64,000 nt of DNA. Source: Protonemura montana (lineage: Eukaryota; Arthropoda; Insecta; Plecoptera; Nemouridae). This document shows, piece by piece, positions 22,994 through 34,113 of this stretch. The notes beneath the pieces were generated by a model that saw nothing but the letters and a program-made list of their open reading frames with translations, was not told the DNA's origin and did not search any database. The stretch is taken from positions 12,505,001 through 12,569,000 of the forward strand of contig OX387610.1 in NCBI GenBank assembly GCA_947568835.1, given 5' to 3'. Numbering within the stretch: the stretch's first letter is position 1; every line of letters begins with the position of its first letter. The position numbers and the translations under genes are program-made.

Positions 22994-23614
22994 ATGAATC
23001 TTGACACCGAAGAATATGTCGTGGAAAAAGTGATTGATCGTCGCATACGCAAAGGTAGGGTTGAGTACCTGCTAAAGTGGATGGGTTATCCGCACGAGGA
23101 AAACACTTGGGAGCCCGAGAAGAATCTCCATTGCTCAAAAATCATTGCTCAGTTTAAAAAGGATCAGAGGGTTCAGAAGAAAGTGGAAGAGAGCAACAAA
23201 ACATTGACCCTCTTGCCATCCAATATGCTTTCAGATTCTTTGCCGAAAGACAAGGCCTTCGATTTAAGGTCTGCAAGTCCTTATTTCCTGCAGATCTTTA
23301 ACTTGAAGAAGAAATCCTGCGATTTTAACAATACATGGCAACCCAAAATGAAACTGCCAATACGGAAGAAACACAAACGCTCCAGGAAAGCAAGAAAATA
23401 CGTTTTAAAGCCGCTTAAATCCGTAGAGGGTCTAGAAATAGACAAAATATTAGGGATTACCCGAGAAGGAAGGAAGAATATGTTCCTCATCAAATGGAAG
23501 AATTCGTGCGAGGCAGATCTGGTCCTAACGCGTTTAGCAAACATTGAGTTTCCACAGGAGGTGATTAAGTTCTACGAGGGAAAGCTGTCATGGAACAAAC
23601 ATGAATGCTTGTAA
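22994..23614 (+). CDS. heterochromatin protein 1 / chromobox-like protein, intronless
   Basis: The 206-residue product has the HP1 layout. The N-terminal chromodomain (about residues 6-57) has the [10 protein letters not shown] start, LLKWMGYP and NTWEPEKNL. Tyr8, Trp29 and Tyr32 sit at the aromatic-cage positions that read methylated histone H3 Lys9. A hinge of about 85 residues follows, with a basic cluster ([12 protein letters not shown], residues 124-135). The C-terminal chromoshadow domain (about 143-203) has [25 protein letters not shown] and a terminal FYEGKLSW with Trp200. Such domains dimerise and bind PxVxL-type partners in heterochromatin. The start is the first Met before the chromodomain. 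A single uninterrupted exon ends in TAA, with AATAAA about 95 bases downstream. HP1 genes commonly have introns, so a retrocopy is likely (inference). The frame is intact, so it is probably functional rather than a processed pseudogene. Confidence 0.85.
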   Translation: MNLDTEEYVVEKVIDRRIRKGRVEYLLKWMGYPHEENTWEPEKNLHCSKIIAQFKKDQRVQKKVEESNKTLTLLPSNMLSDSLPKDKAFDLRSASPYFLQIFNLKKKSCDFNNTWQPKMKLPIRKKHKRSRKARKYVLKPLKSVEGLEIDKILGITREGRKNMFLIKWKNSCEADLVLTRLANIEFPQEVIKFYEGKLSWNKHECL

Positions 23615-23711
23615 AATGCAAATGTTTCAGCATCTTTCATATGTAAAAAAATCCTCATACTGACCTGTGAAACTGTAATGACTTTTAACTGATATGAATC
23701 AGTGCTGAATG

Positions 23712-23717
23712 AATAAA
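23712..23717 (+). promoter_or_regulatory. polyadenylation signal AATAAA of the HP1-like gene
   Basis: AATAAA lies 95 bases after the stop codon on the same strand, followed by a T-rich stretch from about 23725. That is the expected spacing for a 3' end. Confidence 0.6.
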
Positions 23718-23734
23718 ACCTCAATTGTTCCTAT

Positions 23735-26040
23735 ACCACTGTTGGATCAACTTGTTTCTTTCTATCTTTAAATACTTTTGTTTTGTCAGGATGAGTTTTA
23801 CGGTGTTTTTCTTTGGTTTGATGAGTTTGTCAGCTCTAACAAGGGACTTGGTACTCGTCGTTTTGGTGGGTCCAGGCTTGCCATCTTCACGAGACTGAAC
23901 AATTTCCATTTGTTCTTGCTCCAAATCGCACCATCCGACCATCGTGCAGGGAAACATAAAAATTCTCCAAAATTATTTAATCTGTCACAAACAAAACACA
24001 AAAAAAAGAGTTAACATTTTCTTTCAGCAGTTCAAATGTAGATGTTTATGTAAGTTATAGACATTTATTGGAAAAGTTTTTGTACAAAAATCTGCAAGAA
24101 TAGTTTTAACTTAGCATTCAAAACCCAGTTTATATAGTTTTCGTCAAAACTAGCGCTTAGGTTAGATAGAGTAGACATGCATCTAAAAACCATATTAGCC
24201 ACGAGTACATTATAGAGTAATACTTAGTCTTTTGTTTCCACAGATGAAGGGTAGGTTTATCCTAAAGATACATATTCAGACTATCCAGGCACCCCACTAG
24301 GGGTTCAAATATTTGAGTTAGTATTCAATAGACAGTTGATTGAACCAATCTACAGACAAGTTGCTAACAGCATAACAGCTTTGGCTGACCAATAACCTAG
24401 AAATTACCAATGTTAGCACCACATTCACTGGCAGATAATCACAACCATACAACACTTACGACCATATTGTTTGAGAAAAATATACATCACTAAACAATTT
24501 ACAGGTACCAAGATGGTGCACGACTGAACTCGTAAAACTATGCCATCGAAAAATTTTCGAAAAGTGTTAAACGATTTGTGTCATATGGAGACTATTTAAA
24601 TGTTTTTGAACTAGTTTTGGATCTCCAGAATTACGTATTTTAGTGCAGAGAGGTGTGCAAGAGGTTAAAAAAACTCAGATCCTCATTTCAAAGAGCAAGG
24701 CAACTGGAAACAAGTCAAATTGTTTCTCAGAACAAGTGTAAGACCACGTGAAATGTTATGTGCCCAAAAACCCTTTTACATTGTATATAACAAACAGTAA
24801 CGCTGTTTCAAATCCTTTAATTAATATGCGCAATAACGCTCATTATTCTGCGTGGTGTACCCACTCACTGTCGGCAATCCGACTTAATCCCAGGCTAGAA
24901 CATTTTTCGACGATATCGTTTTCATTGGCTACAAAAATTAAAAAAATTTGCGATGCTAATGTGTTTGAATAAGGACTACAATTTATTACACAAAAATATT
25001 TTCATTAAACTTAAATTGATTTATGATGCTACAAAAGAAAGTCAACTTGTATAATACTATCAAAAGCATTCTCATTAATTGTGAAGTAAAGTACGTACAG
25101 AATTATTCGTCGCCAACATCTTGGCTAAGCAAGTAAGCAAGTTGCTGATAGAGAGCAAATTGCAACTTCTTCTGGGTAACCCAACGCATCGTGCAGAACG
25201 GTTTCGACAAAATAGAACAGAATTCTATATTTTAAAGCTAAAACTCTTGTTGTAAAACATATGCCTTCAGTATTTTTGAAATGATAACTAATTGAAAACA
25301 AAATGACATGCTGATTTTCCGATATTTTTGTTTAAAATTTGTTTTCATAATAAATCGAGAATTTGTACTTGAACTACGAATTGACGTGTTAGGAATGTTC
25401 GCATTGACCTCATTTAATAACCCTTTGCAATCCCCGGTAGCAAAAATTGTGGCACAGCTTCATGTAGATTGTGGATTTTAAAAAACATTTGTGCCTGAAT
25501 TAGTTTTCCAATAAAATCTGATATTTAGTGTCCTTCATCAAACGCCTAGAAAACGTAGCAGAAAATCTATGTCAGTGATTAGGCTCCAGGGGTAACTGTT
25601 GGAAAATAACGCTCCAGAGAATTGCCATTACTGGCATGTAAGATAATGAATCCCAAAACTAGAGGTACAGAGAGTGTGTTTCGTGAAGCCGTTTTCCGTA
25701 ATTAGTTTGATCTTTTTATAAAAATGAGAGCGTACTCATGTCTGACACCCACTGTAAACCCAAACAGGTACGTTAGTTGACAACACAGCTTAGATGGTCG
25801 AGTCGAGACGTGTTCAAATGTTCACATCTGACAAGATAGACATGAATCGAACAAAGACCCTCCTGATTGCTGCTATTAATGCTTAAAATGTTCTGTTTCT
25901 GGGTCATACCGTCATAAAGCTATCAACATTAATCCATGTTTGAGCCCTCCTTCTAACAAAGTGAGAGCAATGTGTGGCCGGCCTGAGCCTCAACTACAGG
26001 CCTTGGTACAAGGTTCGCTGCTACCGACTAAAACACGGCC
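23735..26040. other. no gene recognised between HP1-like gene and SLC26A11
   Basis: AT-rich. A partial fold-back element (inner arm and the taggttagatagagtagac-type flank) lies at about 24110-24193. The 3' UTR of SLC26A11 must begin at 26040 and run leftward. I could not settle its polyadenylation site. Confidence 0.4.
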
Positions 26041-29000
26041 CTAGAGCTTCCTGATTTCCACCGCAGGCCCGTCTCCGCTCAAAAGCGGCTCAGTCGCGAC
26101 TTGAACCTCGATGCCTCCCACCGTTGGCGTCCGATTCCGGACACTTGTGACTTGACTCAGCTCCAAGCCGTCGCGGCTGGGTCCGGTGCCAGCTCGTAGG
26201 ACGTGCTCGAGCTCGTCACGGCTCGAGACGTGCTCGAAGGAGTCGGCGGCGGCCGCTCGGAACACGGCAAGGACGTCCGGGCGCGCGGACACAAACAGTA
26301 GACGCTGCTTTCGCTTCCCAAAGTCGTCGATCAGCGACGCAATGCCCTGGGAAACGATGGACAATGTCAAGAAAACTGAAAATATTACTTCGGTTTTTTT
26401 TAAATGGCAACTTTACAAAGACTGAAATAAAATAGATTATGGAGCAATTCCGTTGGGACCTGACTGCCCTGTCTGGACGACCCTGCCTCCCTGTCTCAAA
26501 TATCCCTTCCACCCTACGCTCTGGGTCCACTGGTGTCCATCTGCAGAACAAACCAGACCATGTACACAAACACACTACTTGGTAAGTTCAATGTTTGGTA
26601 GCCATGGAGATTCTGAGATCGCCTGACAGAGCTTCTCAATTCTGCTATCTTATGTTACCACGGGTTTATCATGGCCTAGCATAGGAGGTTCAATGGTAGA
26701 TTCAACGTTTGGTAGCCATGGAGATGCTGAGATCGCCTGACAGAGCTTCTCAATTCTACTATCTTATGTTACCACGGGTATATCATGGCCTAGCAAAGGA
26801 GGTTCAAAGGTAGATTCAACGTTTGGTAACCATGGAGATGCTGAGATCGCCTGACAGAGCTTCCCAATTCTGCTATCTTATGTAACCACGGGTTTATCAT
26901 GGCCTAGCATAGGAGGTTCAATGGTAGATTCAACGTTTGGTAACCATGGAGATGCTGAGATCACCTGACAGAGCTTCTCAATTCTGCTATCTTATGTTAC
27001 CACGGGTATATCATGGCCTAGCAAAGGAGGTTCAAAGGTAGATTCAACGTTTGGTAACCATAGAGATGCTGAGATCACCTGACAGAGCTTCTCAATTCTG
27101 CTATCTTATGTTACCACGGGTATATCATGGCCTAGCATAGGAGGTTCAATGGTCCACCTTTGCCGCTGTAAAGTCTGCCGCCAACACTAGCCGGCAGTCC
27201 ACGACCACCGGAGTCTCGCTCGCGCCGCGCTTGACTCCGGCGCGACCCACGCCGGCGCGAACAAAGTCCACCGCTGGGAAGTACAAGCTGGAACCTGGTG
27301 TCACCAGCAGGTATTCGCGACCGCAGGTAGTCTGAAACGACAAGGCATTTATCGAACAAGTTAAAAATGTTCTATTTCGCTCGCCTCAAAAGAGTCCTTT
27401 GCTTGATTGATGACCATAGCACGTGGCATCTTCAATTTACTCACCCCAGGAAAACATCACTCGTGTTTTTTTAATTTCTTTGAAAATTTGCAATTTAGTT
27501 TGCGCTCTAGCGGCCAAATGTCTGCTCCGATTTTAATTGAACTCGCTGAGCACATATTTGTGTTCGCAACTTAAAGTCCATGATTTTATTCAGAAAAATC
27601 AATCAAAAGTTTTGTAACGTTTCAAAATTTACAAAAATGTTTCTATTTTGTATAAATTGTTTTCAGTTTATCGCCAAAGTATTTATTTTTTCACTTAACT
27701 TTTCAAAGATGTGAAACGCATCAAAATTAAGCAGTTCCAAAGTGTTTGAGCCTGCATTGGTTTTATTTCTATTTTTATTCTCAAATTGCTCTCTGTAGCT
27801 TTGATCTATTCAATGCTTCACATTTAATCATCCCAAAATATTGCTAAGCTAAACTTACAATGCAACTCGAATTGTGTTTGCAAAGTCCTAGTTTTTTTCC
27901 TTGTTTTGCTTTGTTTGCCAGTCTTCTCTCTCTAATTGAGGTTCCCTTTCGCAGTTCAAAGCTACTCACCGTGGCCTGTTCCACGCTGAGCGAAGGCCGT
28001 GCCGAGGGATGAAGCAGGAACAGCACGTTGATGGCGACGCCGATGAGGATGCCGTACTCGACGCCCAGGCCTAGGCACAGCACGAACGTCGCGAACGTAG
28101 GCACAAGATCCTTGCGTGATGCCCGCCACATGGGCTTCACCACCTGCGAGGGTACATAACGGTTACGTGTCAACGTGGCATTAATAGGCGAGCTCCAGTG
28201 CAGTGTTGCCTTCAGTGATCTCACGAGGACCGGTTTCCAACACGCCAAACCATTCAGTGGTCGGTCCAATACCTGACCCAGCACAGTGTTGCTTCCCTTC
28301 AGGGATCTCACAAGGACCAGTGTTCCCAACAGGCCAAACCGTTCAAAAGTCACCCATTCAATACCTGACCCACTGCAGTGTTGCTCAACTTCAGTGATCT
28401 AAGACGACTCGGTGTTTCCAGAACGCTAAACTGTCGGTGGTCACCCATCCAATACCTGACCCAGTGCAGCGTCAGTGATCTTAGACTCAATGTTTCTAGA
28501 ATGCTAAACTTGTCACCCATCCAACGCAGCTCCAGCACAGTGTTGCTTAACGTAGGTGATCTCACGAGGACCGGTGTTTCCAACACGCCAAACCGTTCAA
28601 AAGTCACCCATCCAATACCTGACCCAGTGCAGTATTGCTTAACTTCAGTGATCTAAGACGTGTTTCCCGAATGCTAAACTTGTCACCCATCCAACGCAGC
28701 TCCAGCACAGTGTTGCTTAACTTTGGTGATCTCACGAGAACCAGAGATTTCAAATGCCAGACCGTTCGGTAGGTTCTTGAAGATGGATCAGCTGTTTGCT
28801 TTGGTACGTACCTCGTATTCAATCATGAATATGACAGCGCAGATGATGACCGCTGCTAGGCTGGCCTTGGGGATGAAGTAGAAGTACGGCGTGAGGAGAC
28901 CCAGTGCCAGTAGGATCAGCACTCCTGCGAAGGGCACAGCCACAGTTTTATCATTGAGAATGCTAAAGACTAATTCACAACATACTTAGCAGCAAACAAA

Positions 29001-32000
29001 GGCTGTTTTATCACGTGTTTTTGGGCATCAATTTTTGAATCGTTTATAGTGCTCATAATAATAAAAAAAACTTTAAATCTGTTGTATCGGGTGCTTTCTC
29101 AGATCACAACCTGTCAATCTCCAGTAACTCCAATCGGACTTTGGATGCGTTTTAAATGTGCGAAATCTGATTTAAATGGCAAACGCTTGTAATGCGCGGG
29201 GTATTTTATTATTAGGAACACTAATAACCTCTCAAAAATTGATGCTTAAACAAATATAGCAACACACGCGACAGGTGAAGATCGGGGTTTGATTCCCTGT
29301 TTGGGCATCAATTTTTGAGACGGTTATAGTGTTGTTAATAATAAAATACCCCGCGCATTGCAAGCGTTTGCAATTTAAATAAGATTTCGCACCTTCCTGA
29401 TTAACTCTCGTAACGTTTAAATTAAGACTACTTCTCAAATGAGAAGAAAAAGTTTTCCATTCCAACAGAGCATGCCATCAGCTGACAAAATGCCACACCT
29501 GTGTAGATCCCTCCGAGAGGGGTGCGCACTCCACTGGCGTGGTTGACTGCAGACCGGGAGAAGGACCCGGTGACCGGCATTGAGCAAGCCAGCGAACCGG
29601 CCAGGTTGCACACGCCCAGCGTCACCAGCTCCTGCGTGGCGTCCACAGCGTCGCCACCCGCTGTTGAGCACATAACCTCACTTCAAGCACCGCACGGCAA
29701 TCCGTTGTTGGCAACAGGTAGGAGTCCCTAAATACGAGGTGTCCATTTGATTTTAATGCTAATTTTAGAGTTTTTAAACATGCTTTCAACCAATTTTGAC
29801 CATTTAAGCGGTGAAAACTATGTAGTGAAAAATGCTATGATTCGTTGATTTCAGCACCTCTGGCAGACGATATAATGGAGGTGCTAAGACCGTAGCATTG
29901 TCAAGAAGACGAACTGGGTTTCAGTTGAACATCACAGTGCAGTGAGGACAAAGCAACCAATTGCATGAAGCGTTACTGAAGCCAGAGTCACTGAAGCCAG
30001 AGTCACTGAAGCCAGAGTCACTGGCATTAGCACATAGCAAATAGGTAGCACCAAGACTAACAGCACGGTACAAACTTAAAACCAGACTCATGTCTACTTG
30101 ATTTATCCTTAGCACTAGTTTGAAGAAAAACTATTTGAAATGGGTTTTGAATGCTAAGTAAAGGGCTACTAAATTTCATGACGTTTCGTAACATATACTA
30201 GTTACTTCTTCAAGGGTAAGAGCAGCTCTTACCCTTGAAGAAGTAACTTATTAACTAAGTTTTTCTTAAAACCAATCTACTTGGTAATACGGATATATTA
30301 ATCAACATTTATTATTACCATTCATTATGTTAGACTTATTTTCTTTGATGTTACTTTATTATGTAATTATATGTGGTGCCAAAAATACACCTTAGACCTA
30401 GGGACTAGCATAGGCCAGATTGTCTGCTAGTACTAACCACTGGTATATGTGTACCTAAGTTAGAAATCAATAAAAATCAATTAATTAAAATAAAACTGCC
30501 CCTACAGGTAAAAGTTAATCGGTACATGGCCGTTCCAAAGTTGGTTCTCACCGAACGCCTTGGCAATCGCTACGTTCCCGAGCACCCCAATGATTGGAAC
30601 GAGGACGATGGACGACCCGAGCTCGGAACACATCTCCGTGAACGAGAACGTCTGGTTGCCAACGATCGTGCTGAATGGCGGCAGACCGAACGCAGGGAGA
30701 CCAGAACGTACGGGACCTGAAACAAAACAAGTATCAAGGAAAAAAGTAAGTTAGTAAGTAAAGTACGTTTCTTTATTTCTCTAGCTATCAAGCTATTAGT
30801 TCGGTTAGGCATACAGTGTACAAAATACAGAGTAAATTTCTAGATCTAAGTCATTATATTAACTATTTCTAAGACTTTATTGTTTTAAAACTTAAGGTGT
30901 GCACCATAATAAGTATTGGTGCTACATCTTGTCCATTTGTTTGGGTCTTTAATGTGTTTAAGACACTGGCGCCTAAATATTCCAGTGTTCATTGCAATTC
31001 TAGTTGCATACAGCAGTCTGTTCAATAGTTGCACCCCCTCACAAGAAAAAAAAACGTAAGTTTTCTCTTAATTCTTCATAAACGTTCGCAGCCTTGAATG
31101 TACAGGGACTGAGAGAGGCTTTGTCTCGTGGAACGAGGCTGAACGGTTCGGGAAATAAACGTGGTTAGGGCGACCTGAGTGAGGTGAGTTGATTTTAGTG
31201 GTTTCCGTATCAGGAAAAAATACCCACTGTAGCGGTAAACATTGGTGATCTACATATAAAATATTTTAAAAGATAGCTAACCAGTATCGATTCCACGATC
31301 TTTTATCCCAAGACCCGTTTAAACTTTAAACTATATTAAAATTACCAAACTTCTTTTACAAAGAAAGAAACAGAGTTATACGCTAATTATTTAGGTGACT
31401 AAATTTCGTTTCTTAGATGTTTTTCGAATGCCTAGGCAGAACATTTATAGTCATGATAGTTTTTAGACTCATGTCTACTTTACCTATATTATCTAACCTC
31501 AGCACTAGTTTTACCCTTGATAAAGTAACAGGTACAAGTTACGAAACGTTGGGAAATTCAGTTGTTCTTTAATTACCATTTAAACCCCAGGTCAAATAGT
31601 TTTTTCAACATTTATTATCAGTTTTCAAAGAGAAGGAAAAGTCAGGTCAGCTTTAACCCTTGATAAAGTAATAGACACAAGTACTTTAAGTTATAACTGA
31701 CATTATTTATTCTATAGCATATCATGGAGCTGATCCGTGAACATGTTACCTATCAATAAAATTATCCCCGATTAATGTTAACAAAACTATTACGTAATTT
31801 TCAGAAGCCAAATACTGGAAAGTAACGAAGATTTAGGTAAACAGTAGGTAGTTCCGATAACGAAACTGTTATCTTGCAAACCAAACCAACTAACCTGTCA
31901 ACACGAAAGGGGCTTTCATGTCATCGTCAGTGAGTGCGTACGCTAGCACCGAGCAAAGCACCACGATAAGAGCATTACGTGCCGTCGACAGCAGCCAAAG

Positions 32001-34070
32001 ACTCTTAGCGATCGCTCGTTGTCGAGGTCCTGACTTCAGATCGCTGCCCACGCCAACGTCCTTCAACTTCTGTCTCCGAGGACAACAAAGGAAACATTAT
32101 CGTGGTGAATAGGTTTTAAGGATACGTATCAATCGTTGAGGTAACAATGACAATGTAAATTAAATGAGTGTAAACCTGTCTCAAATGCGAGTAACCTGAG
32201 AGAAATATCGAAATGATATTTCTTACCTCTATAAATTATAGTGACTCTTTCTAGTACAACTGTAGTAACATAAGATAGCAGAATTGCAAAGCTCTGTCAG
32301 GCAATCTCAACATCTTCGTAGCTACCAAACGTTGAATCTACCATTGAACCTCCTATGCTAGCCCATGATATACCCGTGGTAACATAAGATAGCAGAATTA
32401 AGAAGCTCTGTCAGGTGATCTCAGCATCTCCATGGCTACCAAATGTTAAATCTACCATTGAACCTCCTATCCTTATTATTGGTTTATTTTTTTCAAAGCT
32501 GGCAACAACAAAAAAAAAACGTTTTTACCACAATTTGTATCAATAGTAGTTGTTTGGCCGTCATTTTTCCCGAATACAGTTTAACATTAGCGCTAAGATA
32601 GAACGGTGGCACCCTGTACCTAGGTACGCTGCAACTTGTTTCCCCCGTACAGAAATAAGAACGGGAGCCGAAAGGAAGCCGATCTCACCCTGAGCAGCAG
32701 AAGCACGACGATGCAGGAGAAACCGAGCGTAGCGTCCCATAGCCGGGTCTCCCCAATGTTTTGCGCCACCTGAAGGAACCAAAGGCAGACGTCTCACTAC
32801 TAAAGCATACACCGCGTATACTACCGTCGATAGAACGTTCGTATTTTCAGTCACAATAAGTCTCGAAAATAAGGAATCAGATTTGTTTGGCATTATTTTG
32901 TTCTTACCCTTGGCTTGTGGCATTTTTAGACAAGATCAAAAGCACAACATTTTGCTGCAGCACCGAGGCCATGTCTCTAATTATTAAACAGCAATTTTAA
33001 CAGAAATGAGTAAACCTCTCAGACCCACAGAAAGATCTCACACAGTGAGGATTCAGATCACATCCCTATTAAAAATAAGTGTCGATATTTTTGAAAAGTT
33101 TAATTCATAAATGAATAACAACAAAATTATATACTTGCTGGACTAAGTTTTTTTTAATAAATGAAAAAATCCAGTCTGCGTCTATTTCCGACAAATTCTT
33201 ATTCCTTCTGTGACCGATTGACTCTACTTCCTCACCACTTAGGTAAAGACTAGTTGGTTCATCAGCCAACAGTGCATTTCAGTGTCGCCCAGGCTGGTAG
33301 GTCACACTTACATACATGTGTGACGTTAGACAAGTGCCGCAGGGCCTGGTTGTTAGAACAGTGCACCATTAAACATAGCAAATTAAAAAAGTAATAGTTG
33401 AGCCATTTAGTCCTCGCTCACCTTGGCCACAGTGTCGATGAAGCCCGAGCTGGAGAAGCTCAATCCCAGCAAGCCTTTCAGCTGCGAGACAGCGATGATC
33501 ACTGACGTAGCCGACGTGAACCCCACCGTCACTGGCACCGAGATGAAGTCGATCAGCACGCCTAGCGGCAAACACAAGCATCAGTCCGTGGAGAAAAAAA
33601 ACAGCAAAAAAATTGCCAGTGGAGACACTAAGCAGCATGATTGATTACATACACTGGAATCACTGGAATACGGTTTTTTTTTTATTGTCCATTGAAACAG
33701 ACAACATTTTACTGCTCTCGGTCACTTTTAATTACATACAAATTACCCGATGTTTTCTTAAAGTTGTCCAATCAGCCGACAATGTTTAAAGTTAGCAGGA
33801 TATTATGGCTTCTTGCTTGAAGCAAGCGACTGTTCTCATGTTTTTCCTTCAGCCATAAACCAATTGTTCGTTGAAACAATTGCATTTTATCAAGACGTGT
33901 TATGAGGCGAAATAATAATAATCTTAATTGTTTATCGTTGACAGGTTTATTTTACAAGATGTAACGGCAGCCAATTTCTTAAAACTACAACCCTACAGTA
34001 TCTAACAGCGGAAATTCTCGGAAGTTCTCGACAAGTGCACCACGTAAAGCCACTTTTCTTCTCCGGTGAG

Positions 34071-34113
<43 letters not shown>

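Noticed and set aside
23721..23957. 78-codon Lys-rich minus-strand frame downstream of the HP1-like gene
   Set aside because: It overlaps the HP1-like 3' end, has no recognised domain, and an in-frame stop lies just upstream of its Met. It is possible but unsupported.
30526..30720. plus-strand frame at SLC26A11 exon 6
   Set aside because: It is the antisense of a conserved transporter exon. The minus-strand reading fits the family and joins its neighbours in phase.
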